Of a stretch of 41,454 bases of DNA, positions 22,306-30,403 are shown one piece after another. How positions within the stretch are numbered: position 1 is the stretch's first letter; each line of letters starts with the position of its first letter. The stretch is from a bacterium. GTDB lineage: Bacteria; Patescibacteriota; Saccharimonadia; Saccharimonadales; UBA4665. The stretch is taken from the NCBI GenBank assembly GCA_021829145.1, contig JAJZOE010000032.1, positions 1 through 41,454 of the forward strand, written 5' to 3'. Position numbers and translations under genes: made by a program. A model generated the notes under the pieces. The model searched no databases, had not been told where the DNA came from, and saw only the letters and a list, made by a program, of their open reading frames with translations.

Positions 22306-23181
22306 CTAGTAATCTTCTAATTTACCTCCCTCTTCGAAGTCTGCTCTAGTAAACTTATCCATTCTAGCCCCATATGTAATTGTACCGATATGACAACTAT
22401 GACAAAGGGTGCGTCCATTGCTGACATCGTTCCTAAGCTCAGGGAATAAACCCCAAGGTTTGATATGATCTACTTCTAGGTCTTCACGGCTATCGCACCA
22501 AATACACTTAAACCCATCACGGCTTAAAACGGCATTACGCCAAGCAGACTTACCAGCTCCCTTTCGGAGTAATGCATTGGTACTAGATATACCTCCCTTC
22601 CAACGTGAACTTTTCTCTCCCGAATAATACATGCCTCTGCATTTTAATGAGCAAAATCTGCCCCTGCCATTTTCGAGTTCGCTTGGGAATACTTCAAATT
22701 CAACCCCATCTTGAAGACAAGTAACTTTTATCTTTTCTTTTCTCTGATGTTCAAGTTGACAATCTTTAGAGCAAAAACGACGTATCTGCCCATGTGTGTA
22801 GGCATAATTATTAACTGTATATTTAGAAGTATAATGCTTGCCACACTGTTCACAATCTCCCTCAATGCGTTTCTTTAATCGAGCTATATTAAAACATTCG
22901 GGTGAGCAGTATTTGTTAGTCTTATGAGTTGGTGTATACTCCTTATCACAAAATACGCACTTCTTAGTTTTAACTCCCATGTCCGCATTACGGCAGTCCT
23001 GAGAACAGTAGATAGGTATTTTACTAGGACTTTTTTGAGGGTAGGTCTTTTTACAGTTTTTACATATAAACGTGGCACGTGCCTTAGTTTTGGCTTTGTT
23101 GGCACAATCTTGAGAACAGTACTTAACACGAGCGTGTGAAGTCTTAAATTCCTTCTTGTCGTATTCACATAATTTAATCAT
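22306..23181 (-). CDS. HNH endonuclease with tandem zinc ribbons
   Basis: A 291-aa protein. It has five zinc-finger modules of the type C-x2-C ... Y-C-S-x2-C (about residues 5-190; the first has C-E-Y-D in place of C-x2-C), then W-K-G-G-I-S, and a C-terminal HNH nuclease with C-I-W-C, L-E-V-D-H-I-K-P, L-R-N-D-V-S-N-G and C-H-S-C-H (about 225-275). It is a likely homing endonuclease inserted between the head-tail adaptor and tail-fibre genes. It has its own consensus promoter and would be leaderless, unlike the surrounding virion genes. Confidence 0.88.
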   Translation of the reverse strand: MIKLCEYDKKEFKTSHARVKYCSQDCANKAKTKARATFICKNCKKTYPQKSPSKIPIYCSQDCRNADMGVKTKKCVFCDKEYTPTHKTNKYCSPECFNIARLKKRIEGDCEQCGKHYTSKYTVNNYAYTHGQIRRFCSKDCQLEHQRKEKIKVTCLQDGVEFEVFPSELENGRGRFCSLKCRGMYYSGEKSSRWKGGISSTNALLRKGAGKSAWRNAVLSRDGFKCIWCDSREDLEVDHIKPWGLFPELRNDVSNGRTLCHSCHIGTITYGARMDKFTRADFEEGGKLEDY

Positions 23182-23187
23182 GTATAC

Positions 23188-23216
23188 AGTATAGCAAAAC
23201 CAATCATGTTTGTCAA
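23188..23216 (-). promoter_or_regulatory. Consensus promoter giving a leaderless HNH transcript
   Basis: Minus strand: perfect TTGACA (23216-23211), 17-base spacer, TATACT (23193-23188). Six bases separate the -10 box from ATG 23181, so transcription should start at or beside the A of the start codon. Confidence 0.85.
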
Positions 23217-23241
23217 TGGAAAATAAAATAACATATTATGC

Positions 23242-23270
23242 TTGACATAACAGATTAGGGAGAGTATACT
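23242..23270 (+). promoter_or_regulatory. Consensus promoter facing into the adaptor gene (antisense)
   Basis: Plus strand: TTGACA (23242-23247), 17 bases, TATACT (23265-23270). It is back to back with the HNH promoter. The only coding sequence downstream is on the opposite strand (23275-24195), so its product would be antisense RNA to the adaptor gene. No plausible plus-strand gene follows. Confidence 0.65.
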
Positions 23271-23274
23271 TGAG

Positions 23275-24195
23275 CTAGGCCGTTATTGGAGGCGGAGGGA
23301 TTAAGAATATTGAGTAACGGTATCTATCCGTTTGATTCTGAACCATACCAGTAGTCTTGCCTGAATAAGCCTCTTTATACTGTTTAAGAAGTTCCATAAA
23401 CTGGTCATTGAACAAAGTCGATGTCGCTTTATCTTTACGCTTTAGATAAAACTGGGCGGCGGCATAATAAACTAACCCTAAGTGATAATCCTCAGGTATA
23501 TCTGGACAATCGCCTAAGATGTAGTCAAGATTAGCTGAACCATAACCCCCATAAAAGTTTTCTAGCTCAAGCTGACTTGTTGAATCATAAGTAGCCACCT
23601 GATACCAAGCCTCATTAAATCTATTCTGTATCTGAAACCACCTACCGACAAAAGTTGGGTCAATGATGTTATTTGAGAATGAAACCGTAGTCGAGGCATT
23701 AGAAACCGTTGCAGTTCCAGTAATAACATCTGCCATACCAATTTGCAGTTGAGGCTCGTAGGATACGTTTAGAGCATTCGTAGCATTGGCTGATGGTAAC
23801 GGCCATAGTCCTATCTCATTTCGTCCTCTGATGAAGTAATAAGTCGGCACGTTAATCGTAATAGCAGGGATAACGTTAATTTTGTTCCATAGGTACTCAC
23901 TGCTTACCTGCTTAACTGGATAGTTAAGTCCATTAGAGTTGACGTAGACCTCGGTAACACGGACGCAATCAGGTGGGAGTTCGTAGTATTGTTGGTTGTT
24001 GATAAGTCCAGCGGCTGCCTGTTTTCTAGTCCAATAGCGTCTAGCTTGGTTCTTAAACAGCTTAAGTCCTTGGTTTAAGTCCTGACCGATATTAGTCACG
24101 TCCTGAGAGTCGGTACTTTTAATACCGCATATGTCGATTGTACGATTAGATAATCCGGTGAAGGTATAAATGACGCTATCCTCCTCTCTTGTCAA
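23275..24195 (-). CDS. Head-to-tail adaptor protein
   Basis: A 306-aa protein if TTG 24195 is used. Motifs such as A-R-R-Y-W-T-R-K-Q, Y-Y-E-L-P-P-D-C-V-R-V, Y-F-I-R-G-R-N-E-I-G-L-W-P-L-P and D-I-P-E-D-Y-H-L-G-L-V-Y-Y-A-A are typical of the adaptor ring joining portal and tail in P22/T7-like podoviruses. TTG 24195 has no ribosome site, whereas AGGAGG (24185-24180) lies eight bases before an in-frame ATT (24171-24169), which may be the true start (298 aa). Portal-to-tail connection is the expected role. Confidence 0.75.
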   Translation of the reverse strand: MTREEDSVIYTFTGLSNRTIDICGIKSTDSQDVTNIGQDLNQGLKLFKNQARRYWTRKQAAAGLINNQQYYELPPDCVRVTEVYVNSNGLNYPVKQVSSEYLWNKINVIPAITINVPTYYFIRGRNEIGLWPLPSANATNALNVSYEPQLQIGMADVITGTATVSNASTTVSFSNNIIDPTFVGRWFQIQNRFNEAWYQVATYDSTSQLELENFYGGYGSANLDYILGDCPDIPEDYHLGLVYYAAAQFYLKRKDKATSTLFNDQFMELLKQYKEAYSGKTTGMVQNQTDRYRYSIFLIPPPPITA

Positions 24196-24223
24196 GTCTT
24201 AATTGTTTTTTTTCGGTAGTCAT
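24176..24223 (-). CDS. Possible 15-aa leader peptide upstream of the adaptor
   Basis: ATG 24223 opens M-T-T-E-K-K-Q-L-R-L-D-K-R-G-G and stops at TAG 24176, just past the AGGAGG site and four bases before the ATT proposed as the adaptor start. Termination here could deliver ribosomes to the non-AUG codon. Confidence 0.35.
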   Translation of the reverse strand: MTTEKKQLRLDKRGG

Positions 24224-24288
24224 ATCTTTATATTCCTATATTTCCGTATACTCTACCGATTTATTGTTAGGTTGCTCATGTTATGTTC

Positions 24289-25104
24289 CTATACCGTATC
24301 CGCAGTTATGCCTACAAAACCCGTAAAAGTAATCGCCGACGAAGTGGTATTACCTAAAGTTAAAATAAACGTAGTTACGCCAGCGGTAACATTTCCGTTA
24401 TCTAATGTTGCGTAAATACGCCCTCCATAACCACCCAGAACACCAGTCGTAAAATAGAGAGAAGATGTATTGGTAACCCCAACTGGAACAGATATAGTAA
24501 GTGCTTGCACATAGCTATTTGCTGGTACCGATAAAGATGTAATTCCGACCTGCTGGTAATACTGTTGCCAGTTCCCATAGTCTTTTTTATACCAACCATT
24601 TGCATCGGGGCCTGATTTTGTTAGGTTCATATTAGACGATGTAATGGTAGCATTGGCTATCTGAGTGGCTGTGATAGTAGCATTGGCTATCTGAGTGGCT
24701 GTAATGGTAGCATTGGCTATCTGAGTGGCTGTAATGGTAGCATTGGCTAGTTGTGATGCGGTTATAGATAAATTAGCAATATCCGAACCTGAAATATTAC
24801 TAATCGTGTTACTAGAGAAGTCTATGGTCTTATTAGTTAAAGTCTGCGTATCAGATATTCCGACTATAGCACTAGCTGGGGTAGCTAAGCTCCATGCACT
24901 TGAACCGGTGCCAGTAGATACGAGAGCGTAAGTTCCACTAGGAGTACTTGCTCCGGTTCCTAGCTTAGTCTCAACAGCTATAACCGCATTATTCTGGGTT
25001 GCTTGTCCGTCGCTCAAACTTGGGCTATTGGTGTCTTGAGTAGCGCTAGGATTAGGTAAGCTTGTCCCATTATCTAGCGAAGTGGGAAAATTAGTTGCTC
25101 CCAT
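24289..25104 (-). CDS. Tail fibre-like protein with 10-residue repeats
   Basis: A 271-aa protein. The N-terminus (N-F-P-T-S-L-D, T-N-S-P-S-L, A-V-I-A-V-E-T-K-L-G) matches the gene at 21518-22237. D-T-Q-T-L-T-N-K-T follows, then a shaft of A-T-I-T-A-T-Q-I-A-N repeats (about 118-150) and a globular tip (about 160-271). It is probably a trimeric fibre. Repeat-number change could alter fibre length. Confidence 0.72.
   Translation of the reverse strand: MGATNFPTSLDNGTSLPNPSATQDTNSPSLSDGQATQNNAVIAVETKLGTGASTPSGTYALVSTGTGSSAWSLATPASAIVGISDTQTLTNKTIDFSSNTISNISGSDIANLSITASQLANATITATQIANATITATQIANATITATQIANATITSSNMNLTKSGPDANGWYKKDYGNWQQYYQQVGITSLSVPANSYVQALTISVPVGVTNTSSLYFTTGVLGGYGGRIYATLDNGNVTAGVTTFILTLGNTTSSAITFTGFVGITADTV
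24641..24760 (-). repeat. Four tandem 30-bp units in the fibre gene
   Basis: Units begin at 24641, 24671, 24701 and 24731. The first and third are identical, the second differs by two bases, and the fourth diverges in its last third. They encode the decapeptide repeats of the fibre shaft. Confidence 0.9.
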
Positions 25105-25553
25105 TAGAAACTACCTCCCGTAACTTCAGTCCATGCAGTAGCTTTTTTCCAACTTTCAAAACTCATACCGTTATTGGTTGAGTCATAGTTAGGCGATACG
25201 GCAGAGTTAGAACCGTCGTAACTATCGGTAGAATTATCGAATATATCTAGGTCAGCCTCAGCTCCGGCAGTAGCTACATAAGTCCCTGCCTGATTCTCCA
25301 TACCTGGGTTAGCTGCCCAATGAACAGGAGCAGCGAATAGAGGTACTGTAGTCGGGCCACCATAGTATTGCTGGTATAACTCAGATAGTGGAGTATACGC
25401 AGTTGGGTTTTTCCACGACGCATAACTATCACTACTTACGCCGTCATAGGGCTGTGCTGAATTATCGTACGGCTCTGTACTGACATCATAGTTAATCAGG
25501 TCAGCAGTACTGGCCAGCGGATTGAATGTCCAAGAAGTCGGAGACTTACTCAT
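25104..25553 (-). CDS. Virion protein with internal duplication
   Basis: A 149-aa protein. S-D-S-Y-A-S-W-K-N-P-T-A-Y-T-P-L (about 41-56) is echoed by M-S-F-E-S-W-K-K-A-T-A-W-T-E-V near the end, and the Y-D-N/G segments recur, so it looks like two copies of a roughly 60-residue module. Asp/Tyr/Ser-rich. Position suggests a head or tail accessory protein. Confidence 0.55.
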   Translation of the reverse strand: MSKSPTSWTFNPLASTADLINYDVSTEPYDNSAQPYDGVSSDSYASWKNPTAYTPLSELYQQYYGGPTTVPLFAAPVHWAANPGMENQAGTYVATAGAEADLDIFDNSTDSYDGSNSAVSPNYDSTNNGMSFESWKKATAWTEVTGGSF

Positions 25554-25563
25554 CTAGGCCTCC

Positions 25564-25947
25564 TTACGAAGCATTAAGCGAATTGAAGTAGAAGTTTACA
25601 GTATCTGGACTAGTCCCCTCTAAGTATATGTATTCTTGTCTAGCGCAAGGAAATGTCTGAGACGTGCCGATCGGTACAACGAAGTAAACCGACATCGTGG
25701 AATCCTCTGACACTTTTACAGAAGCCGTATTAGGGTTAATTGTGCACTCAACGGCACCGTTAGGCACAGTCAAGGTTTGAACTGAACCAGACATAGCTAA
25801 AGGTGAGCCTACGGGACTAGAAGCTCCGTCTTGAGTCTGAAAGCCATTACCTAGCGCTCCAGTTAGGGCGTTACGGTTGCCGTCCATAATAAGACCATTA
25901 AAGGTTGTTTCTGTTTTAGCTCGATATGGTGAAGGTGTGTATGCCAA
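25564..25947 (-). CDS. Small virion protein
   Basis: A 127-aa beta-rich protein (V-E-C-T-I-N-P-N-T-A-S-V-K-V-S-E) ending in N-F-Y-F-N-S-L-N-A-S. It is the first gene after the cassette at 25963-26030. Possibly a decoration or fibre-attachment protein. No family recognised. Confidence 0.55.
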   Translation of the reverse strand: MAYTPSPYRAKTETTFNGLIMDGNRNALTGALGNGFQTQDGASSPVGSPLAMSGSVQTLTVPNGAVECTINPNTASVKVSEDSTMSVYFVVPIGTSQTFPCARQEYIYLEGTSPDTVNFYFNSLNAS

Positions 25948-25962
25948 GATATTCTCCTTATA

Positions 25963-26030
25963 ATAAAAAAGCCCACTGATTGCTCAGAGGCTTATGATTG
26001 TATTATAAGTCTATTATCTAGTTTAGTCTA
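25963..26030 (-). promoter_or_regulatory. Promoter-hairpin-U-run cassette
   Basis: Minus strand: TAGACT (26030-26025), 17 bases, TATAAT (26007-26002), nine bases, hairpin with AGCC/GGCT and CTGA/TCAG arms (25992-25970) closed by a GCAA tetraloop, then six Us and AAGGAGA before the gene at 25947. Confidence 0.7.
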
Positions 26031-26513
26031 GCCAAGATTCTGTTTGCTGTCACGCTCATCAAGTATTTGTTCTTTAGTCTGCAGTTCACGCTCTTTCAAA
26101 GCCAGTGCTTTTAAAAGTTTGGTAGCTTCAGCTTGAGAGTGCTTTAAGTTCATGTCTTCTCTTTGTTTTTCAGCTTGTAATTCTCTAATTTCAATCTTTA
26201 GTTTGGCTACTCCCTGATCGTATACTTCTTGAAGATTATTTACTTTAAGATTCAGTAATTCATTGTCGTCATGAAGTTGTTTATTTTGTTCCTGTAAGTC
26301 AGCTAACTCTCTCAAGGAGTCATCTTTTTTGTTTTCAATAGTGTTAATATCGGCATTTAATTCAGTCAATCGGATATTATATGAGCTAATCGCCTCGTCT
26401 ATGGCATCCTCTTGACTTTTAAGATAGGCTTTTCTCTCCTTTAGAGTTGATTTGACTTTCCTAAGTTCTTTTTTTAAAGCCGTAAGATCTTTAGTGCTAG
26501 GTTGTGAGTTCAA
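26028..26513 (-). CDS. Coiled-coil protein
   Basis: A 161-aa protein, almost entirely one long charged coiled coil (about residues 8-155) with Leu heptads. No membrane segment or signal. It lies among virion genes and overlaps the preceding gene by 17 bases. Perhaps a scaffold or capsid-internal rod. Confidence 0.65.
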   Translation of the reverse strand: MNSQPSTKDLTALKKELRKVKSTLKERKAYLKSQEDAIDEAISSYNIRLTELNADINTIENKKDDSLRELADLQEQNKQLHDDNELLNLKVNNLQEVYDQGVAKLKIEIRELQAEKQREDMNLKHSQAEATKLLKALALKERELQTKEQILDERDSKQNLG

Positions 26514-27090
26514 TTCCTAACTCCTTAGCAAGATCGCTAACTGTTTGTTTTGTTTCTTTGGCGTTAGATTCAACTTCATCGGCTTTGATAACTCCAGGTA
26601 CGGGGGTTTCTCCTGCAGCTACCGGTTGAGCGGCTACTTGTCCGCCAAAGGTAGGAACTTCTTTGCCAATATATATTTGAGGCAAGTAAATATCCCAGCC
26701 ATTTGGGTCTTCCCAGTTAATAATCTTCTCTGTTGGCTTGTTGTTTGAGTCCAGTTTCTGTTGACCCTTAACACCTGATTTCTTAGCCAGAATCTTCTTA
26801 TACATAGACTCAACACAGATATATGCGTTCCAGCCCTCTAGTGGCATAGATTCGCCTGGCTTAATAGAATACTGGCGAGGTGGCCGGCGGTAGGTAATTT
26901 TAGTTGGGCCTTTGTCGATGTCAAATGTTTCGTCTTGTGGGGCTAATACCTGCCAATAAAACGTCTCATCGTCAATGTTCATAATCCGCACGTATTCATG
27001 CGGTTCCCATAACTCTCTCAATCTTTCACCTAATCTTTTAGGTAGTCCTGGTTTTTGAGTTCCATAAATCGGTGGCGCTACATCAGCCAT
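26497..27090 (-). CDS. Virion-cluster protein of unknown function
   Basis: A 197-aa protein. The N-terminal half is ordered (W-E-P-H-E-Y-V-R-I-M, F-Y-W-Q-V-L-A-P, R-R-P-P-R-Q-Y); the end is an Ala/Val/Pro linker and a short helix. The layout fits a capsid-associated protein. No known family. Confidence 0.6.
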   Translation of the reverse strand: MADVAPPIYGTQKPGLPKRLGERLRELWEPHEYVRIMNIDDETFYWQVLAPQDETFDIDKGPTKITYRRPPRQYSIKPGESMPLEGWNAYICVESMYKKILAKKSGVKGQQKLDSNNKPTEKIINWEDPNGWDIYLPQIYIGKEVPTFGGQVAAQPVAAGETPVPGVIKADEVESNAKETKQTVSDLAKELGIELTT

Positions 27091-27271
27091 TTGTTTCTCC
27101 TTCTACTGTTTTTACTTCTTGAGGTTCTAATTTAAGTATCTGTTCATTAATTAATAAAATAGCACCTTCAAAGCGGTGCATCTGTGCGGTTTTCTCATTA
27201 ATATCATCAATTATAGTTTGTAAGTCTTTTTGGAGTTCGGCTCTCTTGGCCTCTAGGGTTGATTTGTCCAT
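27083..27271 (-). CDS. Short coiled-coil protein
   Basis: 62 aa from ATG 27271 (a TTG at 27280 is the alternative). One coiled coil, L-E-A-K-R-A-E-L-Q-K-D-L, then F-E-G-A-I-L-L-I-N-E-Q-I-L-K. No ribosome site is evident. TATATA ends ten bases upstream of the ATG, so a very short leader is possible. It overlaps the next gene by 8 bases. Confidence 0.55.
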   Translation of the reverse strand: MDKSTLEAKRAELQKDLQTIIDDINEKTAQMHRFEGAILLINEQILKLEPQEVKTVEGETNG

Positions 27272-27310
27272 TTGGAGCAAGTATATAACGTTGTAAGTTC
27301 TTATGCAAAC

Positions 27311-27378
27311 AAAAAACCGCCAAGAGGACTAGCGGTTTAATGCGGTGTTTATTTTATATTATTTCTAGGTTGTTGCAA
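27311..27378 (-). promoter_or_regulatory. Hairpin-U-run cassette with weak promoter
   Basis: Minus strand: TTGCAA (27378-27373), 16 bases, TAAAAT (27356-27351), twelve bases, then hairpin AAACCGC/GCGGTTT (27338-27314) and six Us. It is the member of the series lacking the GAGCA loop. It could equally be an ordinary terminator after the gene ending at 27365. Confidence 0.55.
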
Positions 27379-27919
27379 ATGGAGTAGCTATTGTACCAGA
27401 AGCGATGTTAACTCCACCAACTTCCCATAAACCAGTAGTCACGCAAGCTATAGTTATTACTGTACCTAGTAATCCACCAGTTGTAGTACCGTTCATGGTG
27501 ACTGAAATGTCCGTTGCTCCATCTCCAGTGAATACATCTGCTGCACCACCGGCTGTTGCTTCTGTAATGCCACCGATCAAAAAGCCGTTAGACGATCCTG
27601 CTGTAATCTTATAGCTATTGCTAGTTACAGAAGTTTGAACTATGAACTTATAAACCAAGCCCGCTTGTGCTGTGGGTAATGTAACAGTTACTCCAGAAGC
27701 ACTGTCTAACAAATATGTCGTACCGGAATCGGCAACGGTAAGCGTAGTTGCGCTTGTCAAAGAACTTACATTAGCTTGAGCATTTTTAATAGCACCGTCT
27801 ACAGTAAGGCTGTTATTGATCACAACGGGGTAATTCGTGTAAAGACCCCCCTGCAATTCAACAGCGTTTACATATTGTTCTATTGGTAGATGTGTACTGT
27901 TTTGTGCTGTTCGTGCCAT
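27365..27919 (-). CDS. Decoration-like virion protein
   Basis: A 184-aa Thr/Gly/Ala beta-rich protein. The segment from T-T-L-T-V-A-D-S-G-T-T-Y through V-T-V-T-L-P to F-I-V-Q-T-S-V-T is a pattern common in phage decoration and head-fibre proteins. Located two genes after the major capsid protein. AAGGAG precedes ATG 27919. Confidence 0.62.
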   Translation of the reverse strand: MARTAQNSTHLPIEQYVNAVELQGGLYTNYPVVINNSLTVDGAIKNAQANVSSLTSATTLTVADSGTTYLLDSASGVTVTLPTAQAGLVYKFIVQTSVTSNSYKITAGSSNGFLIGGITEATAGGAADVFTGDGATDISVTMNGTTTGGLLGTVITIACVTTGLWEVGGVNIASGTIATPFATT

Positions 27920-27928
27920 ATTTACTCC

Positions 27929-28780
27929 TTAGAGTATGTTAAGTACTACCGAAGCTACTCCTGAAGTTACAGTGGTAAGTGCTTGACCGATTAAGTAATC
28001 GGTGGCAGCTGAGCCTACAACTACATCTCCTGCGGTTGTAACAGATTGTTTAATAGATTCAAATGCAGTAGTTCCGGTTGCGTCAGCGTTTACTACACAG
28101 TCACCTTTGGTCTGTAGCCATGCTAGGTATTGCTGAGATGAAGTGTTGGGAACTTGTACGGTTAGAACTCCTACTGGTCGTCCTACAGTTGCACTTGTTA
28201 CAACGTTAGACCAAGGGCTCTTGAATAGGCTTACCGTGTCAGTACCGGCAACTAGTTTTTCGGGCTGAGCTAAAGGTTCAGCAAGACGAAGGGTGATAGT
28301 TCCAGAGGCAGCTGCTGAAGTGTTGCCTGCAAGTTTGTATTTAACTGGACCTTCGTTGGTGCCTGAAGTTTGGTTTACTTCAACATAGCCACCTGCAAAT
28401 TCGTCGGCCGTTACAGCCGTTGCGCCGTTAGTTACATTGAAGCTTAGAGATCCTTTAGTTAAAGCACTGTCAGAACCTGAAGCCGTACCATTAAAGAATG
28501 CCGTGTTTTGCGGTTGAGTTGAGGAAATTGCTAGTCCAGTCGTATTGGCTGCTTGAGTAGGAGCTACTAACAGTTGTCCGGGGGCTAAAGTGGCAGTTCC
28601 TCCAATCAAACACCAGCGGTAGAATCTACCATCGCCAGTTTGTCCTACATAGCCAAGTTGAGACAAATCGGTTGTTGCTCCAGGAGTCCAGCCACCATCG
28701 CCACCACCTGATGTTAGAGAGGTGTAAGCACTGATTGTGTTTATGTCGTTCTCGGTTAGATATCGTGGGCCGTTTTGCAT
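27929..28780 (-). CDS. Capsid decoration or minor head protein
   Basis: A 283-aa protein directly after the major capsid gene. It is beta-rich with low lysine content: V-G-Q-T-G-D-G-R-F-Y-R-W-C-L-I-G-G, then L-A-P-G-Q-L-L-V-A-P and I-T-L-R-L-A-E-P-L. Many phages with a similar gene order put a decoration or minor capsid protein here. The role is inferred from position and composition. Confidence 0.65.
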   Translation of the reverse strand: MQNGPRYLTENDINTISAYTSLTSGGGDGGWTPGATTDLSQLGYVGQTGDGRFYRWCLIGGTATLAPGQLLVAPTQAANTTGLAISSTQPQNTAFFNGTASGSDSALTKGSLSFNVTNGATAVTADEFAGGYVEVNQTSGTNEGPVKYKLAGNTSAAASGTITLRLAEPLAQPEKLVAGTDTVSLFKSPWSNVVTSATVGRPVGVLTVQVPNTSSQQYLAWLQTKGDCVVNADATGTTAFESIKQSVTTAGDVVVGSAATDYLIGQALTTVTSGVASVVLNIL

Positions 28781-28788
28781 ATTATCTC

Positions 28789-29889
28789 CTAATTGCTCGT
28801 GATGTTAATTAACTTACCGTTACGTCGTGGTTGGCCACAAACTAGGTTACCCATGAGCATTAACAGACCGACTGCACCATACTGGTTTACAGGACTCATC
28901 ATTTCACGGAATTGCCATGCGCTTGGGAATGGTACATCGTCGTAGAAACCTTCTGTAACTTCGACTGCGGAGCTAATCTTCTGCAAGTCCGGGCTTCGGA
29001 GTGCATAAAAGTCAATGTAGTGTTCGTTTAGCCAGAAGAATGTACCAGAAGTTGCCATGTCGTCAGCGATCATGTTCCTTGCTCGGTAGTCAAGAACGTT
29101 GAATCCGGCGGCACCCTTTAGTGCTTGGTCGCCACTAGGTACTGCAACTCCGGGTGGAAGTCCACCGTCAATTCGGTTGTAGCCGCCCATACGTACAGTG
29201 TCGTATCGGGCAGATACCATTGGTTGGATAATACCTTCAATGAATGTCCAGATAGCTTTGGTAGTAAGACCGATTGTTGGGCTTTCTGAAGTTGAGCCAG
29301 CGGCTGATACGTTATCGAATTCGCTTGATAGGTAGTCTAGGGTGATGATTCCTGAGTTTAGAGCAGTTAGGTCAGTTACATCAGCGTTTACGAATGGTGA
29401 GGTTGAGCGGGTAATGCCGCCGTAAGCTGAGGAGTTAGTGCCATTGTCTACTATAAGACCAAGACCGTCAAAGTCTTTGCCGTTACCAAATCCGTATAAA
29501 ATGCCACCGATGCCAACGAGTCCCGAAATCTTAGCCTCGTCCATACGAGTACTAAGTAGTCTTAAGACCTGCTTCTCGTTGTTGGCGTTAACATCTCGTT
29601 CGATACCAGGTACAACGACTGATTGCTCATAAGCGGCAACGTACCATGTGAACAAGCGAGTATTGTCGGTAGCGGCAGTTGGGAAGGTGTCCATACCACT
29701 GAATGAGCCGCCAGTTGTACTGTTAGCAGTTTCAATCGGTAGGTTAAGAGTAACTCCGCTCCATTCTTTAACGTTTGTAAGAACACGAGCCGTCCAAATG
29801 TTCGAGTTGTTTATCTGGTCGACTAAGCGAGGCAGAATCTCCTGATAGGTGATGTCTGTTACTCTGTCGGTAAAAACCATGCCAGCCAT
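28789..29889 (-). CDS. Major capsid protein (HK97-fold candidate)
   Basis: A 366-aa protein. N-terminal helix, S-G-V-T-L-N-L-P-I, then F-P-T-A-A-T-D-N-T-R-L-F-T-W-Y-V-A-A-Y-E-Q-S-V-V-V-P-G (an E-loop/P-domain-like pair of strands), V-L-R-L-L-S-T-R-M-D-E-A-K (spine helix), A-D-D-M-A-T-S-G-T-F-F-W-L-N and G-A-V-G-L-L-M-L-M-G-N-L-V at the end. It lies between the scaffold-like and decoration-like genes and has the strongest promoter of the virion cluster. No protease gene is nearby, so maturation cleavage is doubtful. Confidence 0.85.
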   Translation of the reverse strand: MAGMVFTDRVTDITYQEILPRLVDQINNSNIWTARVLTNVKEWSGVTLNLPIETANSTTGGSFSGMDTFPTAATDNTRLFTWYVAAYEQSVVVPGIERDVNANNEKQVLRLLSTRMDEAKISGLVGIGGILYGFGNGKDFDGLGLIVDNGTNSSAYGGITRSTSPFVNADVTDLTALNSGIITLDYLSSEFDNVSAAGSTSESPTIGLTTKAIWTFIEGIIQPMVSARYDTVRMGGYNRIDGGLPPGVAVPSGDQALKGAAGFNVLDYRARNMIADDMATSGTFFWLNEHYIDFYALRSPDLQKISSAVEVTEGFYDDVPFPSAWQFREMMSPVNQYGAVGLLMLMGNLVCGQPRRNGKLINITSN

Positions 29890-29912
29890 GTAGTAATCCT
29901 TTTTTAAGATAT

Positions 29913-29981
29913 AAAAAAAAGCCGCCGATTGCTCGATGGCTTAATGTTTATAACTATAAGTTACTATTTTTGGCTTGTCAA
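29913..29981 (-). promoter_or_regulatory. Major capsid promoter-hairpin-U-run cassette
   Basis: Minus strand: TTGACA (29981-29976), exactly 17 bases, TATAGT (29958-29953), about ten bases, hairpin GCC...CGA/TCG...GGC (29940-29921) closed by a GCAA tetraloop, eight Us, then AAGGA before ATG 29889. The promoter overlaps the last codons of the upstream gene. Confidence 0.8.
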
Positions 29982-30398
29982 CACTTTCTTAGCTTCTAGC
30001 TTAACAAGTCTGTCTTTTAAGTCGACTATATCTTTATTCTTAGCTTCTATCTCCTCTACTCGATGAGTAAGATTTTTATTGACGGACATGGCAAAAGAAG
30101 TAAACTCGGTGTGTATTTTTTCAACATACGTTTTTAATTCAGTAAGTTCTTTGTCTTTAGCTTCTAGCTGTCTTTCAATATTGCGGATATGAACCATCCA
30201 AGGCTCAGCCAAAAACTTCTTTTGTTTCTCGTCTAATTCTTTAGCTAATTCCTCTACTGTCTCAAAGCTTTGCTTGTATCTATCAAAGTGAATCTTCTTG
30301 CCTAGCTCTTGCGATAAATAAGTTCCGGCCTCTTCGGTTAGTAAGCCCATTTTGACAAGTAACGCTAATGTGGTGTTAGTATAATTATACAAAGTCAT
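29964..30398 (-). CDS. Coiled-coil virion-cluster protein
   Basis: A 144-aa protein. Residues 1-35 are a small helical domain with L-L-T-E-E-A-G-T-Y-L; 45-140 form a coiled coil with E-L-K-T-Y-V-E-K-I. It lies between the scaffold-like and capsid genes. Assembly factor or minor scaffold are both possible. Confidence 0.6.
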   Translation of the reverse strand: MTLYNYTNTTLALLVKMGLLTEEAGTYLSQELGKKIHFDRYKQSFETVEELAKELDEKQKKFLAEPWMVHIRNIERQLEAKDKELTELKTYVEKIHTEFTSFAMSVNKNLTHRVEEIEAKNKDIVDLKDRLVKLEAKKVLTSQK

Positions 30399-30403
30399 TC
30401 TCC

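Noticed and set aside
23271-23350. A plus-strand gene driven by the promoter at 23242
   Set aside because: Only a very short TTG frame follows, ending within about 45 bases.
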